The notes below the pieces were generated by a model. That model searched no databases. It had not been told where the DNA came from and worked only from the letters and a program-made list of their open reading frames with translations. DNA of 64,000 bases from Channa striata (Eukaryota; Chordata; Actinopteri; Anabantiformes; Channidae), in assembly GCA_033026295.1 (NCBI GenBank), contig CM065173.1:744001-808000 (forward strand), written 5' to 3'. The position numbers were made by a program, and so were the translations under genes. This document shows, in pieces, positions 38,201-47,388 of this stretch. Numbering within the stretch: position 1 is the stretch's first letter; each line of letters starts with the position of its first letter.

Positions 38201-39209
38201 AATAAATTTTCCACATATTCTTAAACTAAATGTTTCTTTTCTCATCTGAAAAATGACTTAATAGCAGTTAATGGCACCTTTGAGCCTCACTTAACTTCCA
38301 GCCTCTGTAGGCACAAACTCATCACTGCCCCTCGTGACCTGGAGCACTGCCAGTTTAGGAAATTGATTTGCAGCACGTTTCCTTTACATTTCTCTTTACT
38401 GTTGTAGCTGCTTTGCACCTAGGAGCCGCGGTATTTGTGTGTGTTTAAAGCCCTTTTGTCAGGGCGTGATTTTCTTTGGTGTAACAGCTGGTACACCAAA
38501 GCTGTGCTTCTAATCATCTAGTCAAAATGTTCTGAAAACACGACCAGATTCACTGATCCTGACATGGCAAAAGTGGTGCAACAGTTTGAGAAACCGCACC
38601 CAGCCTGCTCCTCAGCTACGATCAGCAGACCAGTCCGCTGCTGCTGGGCTGTTGGAGGAGAAACTCTGAGGCGAAGTGCAGCGGCTCACTTCTGGAGGAG
38701 GGAAGTGAAAGCTGAAAGTGTAAATCTGGTGAAGTGTTTGGGGTTTGGTCGAGGAGTGTTCGGGGTCCGGATCGGTGCCCCAAGATGATGAGCGACAAGT
38801 TATTGACGACAACTGAAAGCATGAGGTTCTTCCCTGCAACACAACAACACAACGACCGTGGAGTTGTGTGGCGGGAGTCAGCTGTCAGTCAAGGCTGGAC
38901 TGTGAGGAAGCGGATTAGAAAGAGATCAACAAACTTGTACCGACTGACGTTAACACAGAAACTCACTCTGCCGGAGGAGCGACCTCTGCTCGAGACCACG
39001 GGCGGCGGCAGCTCGTCGTCGCTGGAGAACGCGTCCACAGTGGTGTCCGCAACGTGCTGCCTGTTCCGAGCGGTCAGGTTCTTCAGGTACAGCTGCACGT
39101 ACACGTCCTTGGTCGGGTTGCCGCTCGGGAGCTCCACGTTGTGGGCCAGCAACTCGCTCTTGAGCTTGTCTTTGGTGAGCACAGAGGGGTCGTCCAGGTA
39201 CTCCGGCAT
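20244..39209 (-). CDS. tmpo: Thymopoietin / lamina-associated polypeptide 2, membrane (beta-like) form, 7 exons
   Basis: Inner nuclear membrane protein that binds lamin B and chromatin through BAF. Coding exons in order: 39209-38967, 30301-30184, 26793-26644, 26279-26170, 23394-23290 (cassette), 22476-22376, 20628-20244; phases agree and the total is 1212 bp, 403 aa (368 without the cassette). Seen: N-terminal LEM-like domain from MPEYLDDPSVLTKDKLKSEL (residues 1-50), LEM domain around 94-135 including RDELLKHGVDVGPVV, the conserved CRRPIKGAAGRPL block in the last exon, a Ser-rich stretch, and one transmembrane helix WIKLFLLAIVAAFLFLVYQ near 364-382 followed by AMETN. The start is the ATG of MPEYL, matching family N-termini; an in-frame ATG 24 bp upstream is less likely. 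Additional small alternative exons could be missed. The intron of about 8.7 kb after exon 1 is full of LINE remains. Confidence 0.94.
20673..21581. mobile_element. Non-autonomous hAT element with 8-bp target duplication, host of a nested Tc1 remnant
   Basis: The ends are CAGGGGTCTCCAAC on the left and GTTGGAGACTCCTG on the right, an imperfect inverted pair (one mismatch over 14). The octamer GCATAGAC flanks both ends exactly (20665-20672 and 21582-21589). The 8-bp duplication and CAGGGGTC-type ends are hAT hallmarks. The element lies in the last tmpo intron. Confidence 0.88.
20960..21437 (+). mobile_element. Tc1/mariner remnant: 3' part of transposase and right terminus
   Basis: The plus-strand frame holds Tc1 transposase pieces such as FARTHLDDPQDF, LWTDETKVELLGRC and KYGGGSVTVWGCFAASGPG, with a frame break near 21030 between the first two. 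The DE motif region WTDETK and the GGGS-WGC block are family signatures. The right end CACTTTTTCACACCACTG followed by TA matches Tc1-type termini. The 5' half is missing. Confidence 0.88.
22480..23289. other. tmpo intron
   Basis: No repeat or RNA gene recognised; only an AAC-rich short tract at 22922-22950. Confidence 0.55.
23290..23394 (-). CDS. tmpo: tmpo 105-bp cassette exon, phase 0 on both sides
   Basis: Encodes 35 residues starting MVPEDLRPVLTDQVYN and ending STFSRPAQ. The acceptor is CAGCAG directly before 23394 and the donor is GTAGCC. Both flanking exons join at phase 0, so inclusion or skipping keeps the frame. I could not align it confidently to a mammalian LAP2 exon; its reality rests on splice sites, phase and reading frame. 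Confidence 0.7.
23395..26169. other. tmpo intron, 2.8 kb
   Basis: The minus-strand open frames here (for example near 24602-24895 and 25508-25822) lack family resemblance and usable splice sites. I looked for a LAP2-alpha-type long exon after 26170 and saw none. Confidence 0.55.
27230..28195 (+). mobile_element. LINE reverse transcriptase remnant, L2/Maui-like
   Basis: Plus-strand frames carry reverse-transcriptase blocks in order: KKPSLDPGVLSNYRTIFNLP, LLDLSAAFETIGHRILL, YGIPQGSVLGPILFTLY, then the catalytic-motif region CDADDTQLYLS (the family norm is Y-A-D-D) and FLLLNSDKTEVIVFGPK and STARNLGVIFDQDLSF. Frames are broken at about 27498 and 27890 and the endonuclease is absent. It lies in a tmpo intron, antisense to the gene, and is the same family as the copy at 62974-63460. 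Confidence 0.9.
28640..28920. repeat. Common fish interspersed repeat, CTGGACAGATCTCCTGTC type
   Basis: It contains blocks I know from very abundant fish repeats: CTGGAGTCTATTCCAGCTG, CCATCCTGGACAGATCTCC, CCAACACAGAGACAA, CCATTCACACTCAC, GAAACCGGAGTACCTGGAG, GGGGAGAACGTGGAA and CTCGAACCCGGGACCTCC. The class is not certain. It lies in a tmpo intron. Confidence 0.75.
29045..29135 (+). repeat. Repeat fragment, 3' part of the AAGACACTGAACCCC family
   Basis: GCAGCTCCCCCGTCTGTGTG followed by GGGCGAATGAGA and GATCATTTACCAT corresponds to the 3' part of the copy at 58790-59000. Confidence 0.5.
29513..29580 (+). repeat. GGAAT pentamer tract joined to a LINE 3' tail
   Basis: Four to five near-perfect TGGAA units, then AATTTCCCCCCTGTGGAATT and AATAAAGTTCTATCTT, the terminal signature of a fish LINE family also seen near 41515 and, reversed, near 51540. 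Confidence 0.6.
31740..32815 (+). mobile_element. LINE remnant with internal deletion
   Basis: Starts with the endonuclease N-terminal region GTGIILSNARCLRSKMDDVR, then jumps to reverse-transcriptase pieces ADPLHFVYRQAESTDDADNS and SSDKYLGIYFTRT with LRRLTVFGVSQRIM. The order matches fish LINEs related to the copy at 36290, but most of the domains are deleted. It lies in tmpo intron 1. Confidence 0.75.
33120..33275 (-). repeat. LINE 3' tail, L2/Maui-like
   Basis: On the minus strand it reads TTCTTCCGTTAAAGGGAG, TTTTTCCTCTCCACTGTTGC, GGGGGATTTGTCTGG and GACATATAAATAAAGTGG. It is the same terminus as at 11832-12150 and 62640-63000, here alone, so a strongly 5'-truncated insertion. Confidence 0.75.
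33280..36095. other. tmpo intron 1, central part
   Basis: No gene, RNA or named repeat recognised in 2.8 kb. Plus-strand frames near 34717-35040 lack family resemblance. Confidence 0.5.
36110..36285 (+). repeat. Interspersed repeat with GGTTCGATCCCC head
   Basis: GGTTCGATCCCCGGCTCCTC, then CACCTGTCGAAATGTCCTCG, AGCAAGACGCTGCACTCC and CAGCTCCCCAATTGGTGTG. It is the same architecture as 58790-59000, and a LINE begins directly after it. Confidence 0.7.
36286..38215 (+). mobile_element. Degraded non-LTR retrotransposon (endonuclease plus reverse transcriptase)
   Basis: Opens with AAGATGGTGCCGCAGATGG, then a basic stretch ending LPGISLSNVRSL at the start of the endonuclease, then EFPLFILNGVYIPAQGNI and DALVIVLGEFNKAN (the family norm is G-D-F-N). 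Reverse-transcriptase parts follow: DPLLDPLQFANRSVDDAV, VRILFVDFTSGLNTSVPAL, FTDDTTLI-like sequence near 37575 and SRFLGITITQDLKWEQNI with LPPLLELYDSRI. Many frame breaks. It lies in tmpo intron 1, antisense. Confidence 0.88.
38216..38960. other. tmpo intron 1, 5' part
   Basis: Follows the LINE end. No exon or repeat recognised; it becomes GC-richer toward tmpo exon 1. Confidence 0.5.
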
Positions 39210-39640
39210 GTCGGCGCGCAGACACTCGGACACACTTACGGGTTCGGCCGGCGGCTCTCTTAGCTAAGTAGCTAGCACAGGCAGCGCCTCTCACGGGGCA
39301 CCGTTCGTTAGGACAGTCGTTGTCAAAAGTGGAAAGAGTCGCCGGAAGAAAAGGGAAATGAGCAGAATTCCAGATGTTTCCTCGCACAGCAAATGGGGAA
39401 ACGAAAGTGGTCCACCTTCTGTCCCACGACTTGATGAAGTCTGCAGGAGCCACCGCTGCTTGTGGGAATCTCAGCCCCGTGGTTGTGGTGAACAAACCGG
39501 AAACGGCCGCTTCTAACGGCGAGCTCTATTGGCCACACACTGTGTAAACCGCTTCCTTATTGGCGGGCTACACACGCTGAAATTAAAACCGAGGTGCACG
39601 TCACCAGTCAGCGGCACGTTGTTGGACCCAAGATCCCCAA
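39210..39640 (-). promoter_or_regulatory. tmpo: tmpo promoter with two CCAAT boxes 31 bp apart
   Basis: CpG-rich region upstream of the tmpo ATG. Minus-strand CCAAT boxes lie at 39528-39532 and 39559-39563. Spacing of about 31-33 bp between CCAAT boxes is a known arrangement in NF-Y-driven, cell-cycle-regulated promoters; that regulation is an inference here. The 5' UTR would occupy about 39210-39490. Confidence 0.6.
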
Positions 39641-39755
39641 ATTATGTTGATGAGCGGTCCGGACCTTTACCGGCTGCACTGCCCACGGCTCAATGAAAGG
39701 AGAACACCAGTTTGCACTTTCTGCAGTACTGACAAATGAAACAGTAATGCGTTCG

Positions 39756-39761
39756 TTTATT
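39756..39761 (-). terminator. strap: Candidate strap poly(A) signal AATAAA
   Basis: AATAAA on the minus strand about 605 bp after the strap stop; another lies at 39855-39860. Either would place the strap transcript end within about 200-300 bp of the tmpo CCAAT boxes. Confidence 0.5.
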
Positions 39762-40365
39762 TCATCACTGAACACAAATGAAGACAAACCAAAATGGAAA
39801 AAAACAAAACCTGATATCTTGCCCCTGTCACTTTGTCACAAAACAACGTCTTCTTTTATTTGGACACTTAACTTTATGTACTCAACTAGAACGGCAGAAC
39901 ATTCCCAAAGCAATAGTTTGTAAGAAATTAATGCGCCGTTAGCACAAACTGTGCAGTCACCATCACTTTTCTTGTAACTATGAACTAAAAACAAGAGTAT
40001 TGGTCGAGCTCATTAAGTACTTTAACTATGAAACTGAAAAAATAATCTCATGGACAGAACTGGGCTGATCAGAGAGAAAGCAGGCAGCAATGAGCCAGAA
40101 CCACTCACAGCTCTACTGCTTTACTCCCCAGCCCATCCTGTCCAGCTGCCTAAAATCAGTGTGTTTATCCGTATGTGTTTGTGTGTTGCAGAGATGGTTG
40201 GTCTATGACAGAGGGCACAGTCATAATATTCACATCAGCCTCTGATGGATGGAGGGGCTCTGGACTCTGCTCTTTGCTCGGGCCTGGTAGAAACAAATCA
40301 ACACCCCTCTGCTTGTCTCCTTTCTGCTCCTCTCATTTCTGATCAGCAACAAGACACTTTCCTCT

Positions 40366-43300
40366 TCAAGCTTTGATCTCAGGGATTGGTGTGTACAGCT
40401 GCTCAGAGTTCTCAGCCCCCAGGTCCTCTGGGGAGGGAGAATAAGACAAGAATTAGGCAAATCACAGACACACTTCAACATGCCAGAGTAGTGCTGGCAA
40501 ACAAAAAACACGGTGAAACAGCTGCTGCTGGCGGAATTCTATGACATATCTAATACGCTCTGTGACTTTGTCAGCTCTAAGAAAATAACTGATGCAGTGT
40601 CCTCGGGTTATCTCAACTTAGGGGCCACACATTTATAGCATTATCAAATGTGCATTATAAGCTGACTGGGAAAATGTCTGCTTTTATCAGGCAAACTTGG
40701 GGAAAAAATAAAGCTGTTGTTGAATTGCTTAATTGGAAATGTTGGATTCAGCAACTTCTCAGTCTTTGCCACTTCTGTTTGGATGGTGAACAGCCGATGA
40801 ACAGCTGGTTTCAGTTCAAAAGCAGTTTTCAATAAATTGCTTACTCTCTCCTTTTCGGCTCTTGCTCCTGTTTCTTCTTTTGGTATTTTCAAGCACTACT
40901 TCCAACCGGGTTACGATCCACCAATGCGAAATAGAAATACCTGTAATTTTCCCCCAGTCTTAAGATTTGGTTCAGGAGTGTGTAAGGAGGTTGGTTTTGT
41001 GAAGCTGCTATTTAGTAAGAACACAAGGATCTGCATTTACAGACCCTTTCACAACATGATTAGCATTTAAGGTTGGTTTCTATTTGCTCTAAAGACTTTG
41101 ATTTGAACCCTCTATAAATTCTACATCATGTGTACTTTTATTTATATCGATTCTTTTTACAGTTCTTGCTGCTTTACCGTTTGCAAACTGCATGCATCAG
41201 GATTTACATTACGTGTTAGACATGTTGAGACCAGCCGTGACTATACAAGTTAATGTTTAAAGTCAGTATTACCGGGAAGGACACACTTCCACAGGCCGTA
41301 GGTTTTCCCCACTGCCGTCTGCCACAGTCGAAGCGTGCCGTCTTCAGAACCGCTGGCATACAGCTCACCATCTGGACTGAAGCGAACGCAGTGCACTGGA
41401 CCAAAGTGACCTTTATAGGACTCTGCAGACAGGAGGAGCACCAACTCGATTAGCAGGAATGATTCATGATATGACTTTAAATGTACTGTCTGTCTGTATT
41501 TTTGTAGTAACCCATTTCCCCTCAGGGATTATTAAAGTATTTCTAATTCAGTATTATCTGACCAGGAAACACCTGTAATTTTTTAAAATTATTATTTGGG
41601 GTGTTACGCTGTGCAGTTAACAAGACTTAGGATTTTCTTTAAATAACAAAAACCTAAATGTTACATGCTAAAAAAATTTGTTTTGTTTTTAAAGCTGGAA
41701 TGACCAAAGTTTTTAGTTAGCAACTTGCACACACAGTACCAATTTCACCAATCTTTTCAAAGTCATATTTAAAACCAGTGCTATTATATAATTAAGGTAA
41801 CCATTCCGTCACTTACTGAACTCTACGGGAAAACGTTATGAAATAAAACCAGTCTTCTCACCTAGCTCCTCCTTAGTGCTGTAGTCAAATTTGTAGAGCT
41901 TAAAGTCATCCCCACCAGCAACAAAAAAGTCTTTTTCTGGGTGGAGGGAGGCCGAGTTGATGGGAGCTGGGGCCTCCACAGTCTTAATCAGCTCCAGGCT
42001 TTGGACATGTAAACAACAACCAATGTATTATTGTTTTGATTATCATCACCATCACTTGACTTTACTTTCCATTGTGAAATGATAAACATTATTCTATTTG
42101 AATTTATTGTCTATTTTAGTTTTACTTTTTATCTGGGTTTCTTTCATGTATGGCATGGGTACCTTAAAGCATTGTAGAAAGCAACTGTTTTTCCATATGT
42201 GATCACAAGTATCTCTCCATCAGCCACGTATTCCATGCTGCTTACAGATGTGTCAAACGTCAACGTCTTCACCTCCTCCATCGAGCCCCTGTCCCAAAGT
42301 CTGGAGACACACACATGCGCATACATAAATAACTTTCACAAAGCCTCTGGTGTGATTCTGGTGTCTCTAGCATGGAAAAAGCACACCCAGACACTTAATA
42401 CATTTTGTAAGACTTGTTCATCTCACACAAAAAGGTAAACCATTACTTCACTGACCGTATGGTTTTGTCCTCAGCAGCAGAAAGGATCTGCTTATCGTTG
42501 TTACACCACAACGCTTTCTTTATGGCTGAAGTGTGACCTGAAATCTCCTGTGGTGCTAAGAGGCATAAAGATGACAAAAAAAAGCATATATCACCAGCAT
42601 ATATGACATAGATATGTCAGGGTTTGAGTAAGGCAACTCTGCATCTCTTCTCATTTTCTTTACTTCACATACCTGCTTCAGGGTTGCTGAGATCATAGAT
42701 GCGCAGCAGCTTATCGTTTCCTCCAGTCAACAAACAGTTGCTGTCCTGAAAGAAATTCAGAAACAGCTGTTTCTGATGACCTCTCTGTGATGTATTTGGC
42801 ATATGGTACAAATGCTTTGGATTTCAAATAATTTGCAATATTTTATTATATAAACACGCACGTACTGTATATGTACATACATACACATACATTTGTACAG
42901 TATTTACTTGTGAGGACACTCATTGGCATAATGCAATCGTGCAGTCTTGACCCTCAAAAAGGCCTTTTTAGTCAGTAATTGTGAGGACCGGCCAAAATGT
43001 CCTCCCTTTACAAAAATGTCCTCACTCTGTTGGTAAAAAAAATTCTTTGGTCCTCATTGCTCAACAGTCAACCACACAAACACACATCTCATGAATACAT
43101 CAGGAAGATGGTCCAAGTTATGATGTGCTTAGTGAATACCTCAGGCAGCAGAAACCAGAGGAGCATGAGGAGGAAGAGCAGGAACCCTCATGAAGCTGGA
43201 CTGAAAGAAAGGGAGGAACTAATCCCAGCAGCACAGGAGCAGGCTCTGAGTACAAGATCAATAGAGGCCAGGGTCTACCACACCAGGCAGGACCCCAGGT

Positions 43301-45866
43301 GCAGGCGGTGCAAAGACGCCTCTGAGACAATCCAGCACATAACAGCAGGGTGCAGGATGCTAGCAGGCAGGGCATCCACGGAACGCCATAACCAAGTGGC
43401 AGGCACAGTGTACAGGAACATCTGTGCAGAGTACGGGCTGGAAGTCCCAAAGTCAAGATGGGACACACCTCCAAAGGTGGTTAAGAATGGCAGAGCCAAG
43501 ATCCTGTGGCACTTCCAGATACAGACCGACAAAATGGTAATGGCCAACCCACCCGACATAGTAGTTGTGGACCAACAGGAGAACAAGGCTGTAGTGGTAG
43601 ATGTGGCAATTCCAAGCGACAGTAACATCAGGACAAAGGAACATGAGAAGCTCGTGAAATACCGAGGACTGAAAGAAGAGTTAGGAAAGATGTGGAAGGT
43701 GAAGGCACAAGTAATACCTGTGGTGATAGGAACACTGGGGGCTGTAACACCCAAACTAAGAGAGTGACTCCAGCAGATTCCAGGATCAACATGTGAGATC
43801 TCTGTTTAGAAGAGTGCAGTGCTACGAACAGCTAAGATGCCGCACAGGACCCCAGGACCCGAGCTTGAAGGAAGGAACAAGAGACCGCCCCAAAGAAGGA
43901 AGGGGCGAGGGGGGACATTTTTATATTATATATATTTTATATATTTATATATAATTACACACACAAACGTTTGTCTTTCTATACTTGTGAGGACCCTCAT
44001 TGACATAATGTGATCCCTAGCCCCGAACAATCCCAACTGATTGCATAATCTTAGCCAATGCCAAATTCTAACCCTGACCCTAAAACCCAGTCTTGACCGT
44101 CAAAAATTCTTATGAAGTTGTGTGGACCAGCTAAAATGTCCTCACAACAATAGTAATAATACAACAGAAGGTTATAAAGACATGCCCACAAACACACACA
44201 AAAAAATTAGACAACAAAGATGATTCATTTGAAGCCTTTAAAAATGTTTTCCATATTCCGAAATTTAAGCCAGATGCCACTTGTCATTGGTACGTAAATA
44301 CTCACAAGAAAAGGGGAAGCCCTCATTTTAATAATATGAAAATACACAAGATTCACAAACACACGCAGAGACACAAAATTCTTGTTTATCTACTTCACAG
44401 ACAGTATACTCGTGTATTCCTTGATGTCCTACTGTGTATTATTCTTCTGTTATTAAGTCAATTATCTTATTAGACATATTAGGCCAACGTATCTGCCATC
44501 GTAGCAAAAGAAAAAAACATCCAGAATACCTTTGAAAAAAAAAAAAAGACTGATTTATAAACTTTTTTTCAGAACATTTCATCCACATTCAGGATGTCAC
44601 TTACCTGAGTAAAGCTGACGGTCTTAACAATGTGTTTGTGTGCCAGTGTAAGGACCTCATCTCCACTCACTGCATCCCACACCTTCCTACATAGCACAGA
44701 GGTTAGAGGTCAACTGTTAACTTCAAACAGCGAAGACAGGAACAGTGACATAACATTCATCTTTAAATACAATTTACGTGAAAGCAGAATTTGATCATTG
44801 GCCGAAAATGAAGACGAAGATATAGATGCAAAGCATGTGTGTGCTTTGCACCTGTAAAATGAAAGACAAAACAGGACACAGACAAAAATAACCAAATAAC
44901 AGTCAGACTAGAATCTGAAATGCTTTACCACTAAGGACTGTTGTGTGTTCAGTTTCCATTGTCCAGACATTGACACCAATGTCAATAGTTTGCCTTCAAT
45001 CATTATTGCATGCAAAATCTCTTTGGGCTTTTCCCATCAGGGGTCGTCACAGCGAATCATCCGTTTCCACCTCACTCTATCCTCGGCATCTTCCTCTCTG
45101 ACAACAGCTAACCTCATGTCCTCTGTTAGAACGTCCATGTATCTCCTCCTTGGTCGTCCTCTTGCCTGGCAGCTCCTATCTCTAATTTATAAAACTCCTC
45201 CACTTTTCTTTTTTTTAGACGTTTTATTTACACCGAGTACTTAACTAAAACCAACCTCTGTCTCCGATCTGTGTTTAGACTCATTAAAAACAGCATTTAT
45301 CTTTAGATGAACTAGTCATTTTGAGGACTGGACTCACGCTGTGAAGTCTGCAGCGGCGGTGGCTGCCTTTGTGGCGTCTGTGTTCAGAGTGGCTCCCCAG
45401 ACAGCGCCTTTGTGACCCAGAAACGTGCCAATCCAGTCCCCTGTGTCTCCCTGGCGCAACATGGGTTTGCCATCTGAAAAGCAGGGAGCATACAGATGTT
45501 ACAGCAAACGACAGACAACGGCACACGTTGCGTTGGCATTTAACGACATAGCGAGAAAGTCCAATGAAAACACATTAATAGCACGAAGAATATGCATTGA
45601 TGATAGCAAGTGATCGCACATGATCACTGATGTCCAAGTGTGTTTGAGGCGGACAAACTATTGTGCCAGCAGCCTGGATTCATAGCTCTTATCACGGCTT
45701 CCAGGGAGCGTGATCTGCTCACTGCTCCAACTACATCCACCCCATCGGTCCTACCCTTGCAGGCGCTGATGAGGAAGTAGCCATAGGGAGTGATTCCACT
45801 GAAGGCCAGGTCCACCACAGGTCGGGTGTGACCGGAGCAGGTGAGCGGAGTCTGCCTCATGGCCAT
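40366..45866 (-). CDS. strap: Serine-threonine kinase receptor-associated protein, WD40, 9 exons, complete
   Basis: WD40 propeller protein that dampens TGF-beta receptor signalling and is a partner of the SMN/Gemin complex (known for the family). Exons in order: 45866-45755, 45473-45338, 44686-44605, 42745-42673, 42555-42456, 42300-42163, 41998-41862, 41422-41273, 40427-40366; total 990 bp, 329 aa, with phases consistent throughout. Seen: MAMRQTPLTCSGHTRPVVDL, then repeated WD blocks such as GHKGAVWGATLN, DFTAKVWDAVSGDE, GGNDKLLRIYDLS, EDKTIRLWDRG, HPEKDFFVAGGDDFKLYKFD and GSEDGTLRLWQ. The C-terminal tail ends EQLYTPIPEIKA and is about 20 residues shorter than my memory of the 350-aa human protein, lacking most of its acidic tail. 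The start MAMRQ matches the family. A LINE and its tail sit in intron 3, antisense. Confidence 0.96.
41505..41546 (+). repeat. LINE 3'-tail fragment
   Basis: CATTTCCCCTCAGGGATTAT followed by TAAAGTATTTCTAATTC, a terminal signature of fish LINEs, in a strap intron. Confidence 0.5.
42905..43050. repeat. GAGGAC-motif repeat
   Basis: Several GTGAGGAC and GTCCTC units with TGACCCTCAAAAA. It resembles the segment at 43975-44150, so the LINE body at 43051-43880 is bracketed by related sequence. Confidence 0.6.
43051..44150 (+). mobile_element. 3' part of a LINE with CCHC motif and restriction-enzyme-like endonuclease (Rex6/R4/Dong- or NeSL-like)
   Basis: A 256-residue plus-strand frame (42997-43767) holds a CCHC zinc motif CRRCKDASETIQHITAGC and then a PD-type nuclease core ANPPDIVVVDQQENKAVVVD with VAIPSDSNIR, ending PVVIGTLGAVTPKLRE. 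This order, CCHC followed by PD...D, is the C-terminal layout of RLE-type LINEs. The reverse transcriptase is missing. A 3' region with TA-rich sequence and GAGGACC units follows to about 44150. It lies in strap intron 3, antisense. The clade is uncertain. Confidence 0.8.
43883..44132 (+). repeat. LINE 3'-end segment, copy 1 of 2
   Basis: A 250-bp segment beginning GACCGCCCCAAAGAAGG and ending GTGTGGACCAGCT, nearly identical to 49590-49840. Confidence 0.92.
45015..45190 (-). mobile_element. LINE C-terminal fragment
   Basis: On the minus strand it reads CQARGRPRRRYMDVLTEDM and then VREEDAEDRVRWKRMIRC. I recognise this as the C-terminal end of a widespread fish LINE reverse transcriptase protein; RTE/Rex3 is possible but not certain. 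It lies in strap intron 2. Confidence 0.7.
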
Positions 45867-46280
45867 GGTGCTTCAGCCGGGCGAGAGCCGGAGCGCACTG
45901 CGGAAGGAAGACGGTAGAACGCTAGCGGACAGACAGCTAGCTTGATAGGCTAGCGAGCTAAAAGACGACAAACAACGAGCTAACGGGGACAGCGTGATGT
46001 GGATCGGTGAAACGTTCGCGCTGACAACAGCGAGCTGCTGCCCGGACAGTGGAGTCTGTGAGACAAGCGACAGCTCTGCCTCCCAGCGAAGGAATGGCTT
46101 GTCGTGCTAATAGCTACAACATTGCAACTAACTAGCAACGTGCGGCGCAGCGTCCCGACTCTTGGGACGTGTAGTCGTCGTTCCGCGAGCCACAGCGAGG
46201 ATAGCACTTCCGGTGTGACGTTTTTCCGAGTGCGGAGCGTCACCTCCTCAAAGTGCCGACTAATTGTCGCGAGGTACCGC
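45867..46280 (-). promoter_or_regulatory. strap: strap promoter with ZNF143/THAP11-like and ETS-like sites
   Basis: CpG-rich. On the minus strand ACTACACGTCCCAAGA (46160-46175) matches the ACTACAnnTCCCA core of the ZNF143/THAP11 element. CACTTCCGG at 46205-46213 is an ETS core and is followed by TGACG. These are typical housekeeping promoter elements. The start site is inferred between about 45900 and 46150. Confidence 0.55.
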
Positions 46281-46950
46281 ACGGACATAAACACATCAAT
46301 ACATATTACAAATAAAGTGGGAAATATTCCCTCCTCCATAGTGAGCGTTAGTTCAACAAAAACATGCGGCCTATTCTATTTCTCAACGTAAAATGTCAAA
46401 GATCTGCTTGCATTTCCAAATTCGGTTTCACAACTCCAGCGCCCCCCATGAGCTCAACAGGAGAGTCGAATTATCACCTTCCCAACAGCCTAAAAACGGA
46501 TCAGTTATAATATCAAAAATCTGAATTCCTGGTTGTACGGGTTCACCCAGTAAAGTGGCCAGAGAGTGTATTTTACCCCACTGTTTTTTCTGAATCAAGG
46601 ATTAATATATTAATAATATGTGTGATGGTATTCCAGCCCAGTAGCCTGCTGATCTCGGTTAATGCCTGTGTTCAAATAATGTAACTGCTGTGGCAGTGGA
46701 GCTGTTGCACGGCTCTAGTGGAAAGTGCGGACATTTGTGGGGTTGATTCCAAACGGTCCTTCACATGGTAGAACGTCCTTTGTGATACTTTGTATTGGGT
46801 GTGTCATAAATATAATAATATACCATGTATGTTCCCACACGGCTGTAGGATCTTCTCCTGAGGGAGATCTCCCACTCTTTGCCGAGTTGAACCTTCTTCT
46901 GATCAGGATGAATACACTGTACATGTGACGTCTGCTTTGTGTGTGTGTGG
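46281..46950. other. Intergenic DNA between strap and bicd1 (head to head)
   Basis: Lower GC than either side and without a recognised gene or repeat. The start codons of the two divergent genes are about 1.5 kb apart. Confidence 0.55.
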
Positions 46951-46959
46951 GCTACATAT

Positions 46960-47388
46960 GACATAATTCATAAGCCTGGTTTTGCTGCGCGTGTGTGGAC
47001 GTCCTGATCTCCAGACGGCGCACTGACGTCTCCGACGCCGTGCGTTGGGTCAGCGCGGCAGCACGGAGGACGCGATGAGTCTGCGGCAGGATGACACGGA
47101 GCAGGGAGTGGGAGCCGCCGCTCGGCTGCAGGCGGAGATGGCGTCCTGGTGCCGGTGAATAAGCAGAAAGGAGGAGACGATGAGACGCTGCATCATTCCG
47201 AGCATCACATGAGGATGTTTGTTGGACGGATCCAATTGCTCTTCTTCTACATGATATTTGGAACAGCGGAGTGATTCCTGGGGGGAGGCGGGGAGGGTCT
47301 GTTGTCTGCCTCACCTCTTTCTCCTCCGGCGGGGCTCTCTGCTTCTCAGACGCAGGGAGGAGAGGTCAGAAGAACGGCGACAGGGGCG
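46960..47388 (+). promoter_or_regulatory. bicd1: bicd1 CpG-rich promoter and 5' UTR
   Basis: GC-rich sequence leading into exon 1. The upstream frame is open from 47302, but the family N-terminus begins at the ATG at 47389, which has G at +4. Confidence 0.55.

Noticed and set aside
38734..39267. 177-aa plus-strand frame over tmpo exon 1
   Set aside because: It is the complement of the LEM-like coding exon and the adjacent GC-rich 5' UTR.
42997..43767. Longest intact reading frame (256 aa), a candidate new gene inside strap
   Set aside because: The CCHC plus PD-type nuclease layout and the PVVIGTLG ending identify it as the 3' part of a retrotransposon; it also runs antisense in an intron and lacks the RT.
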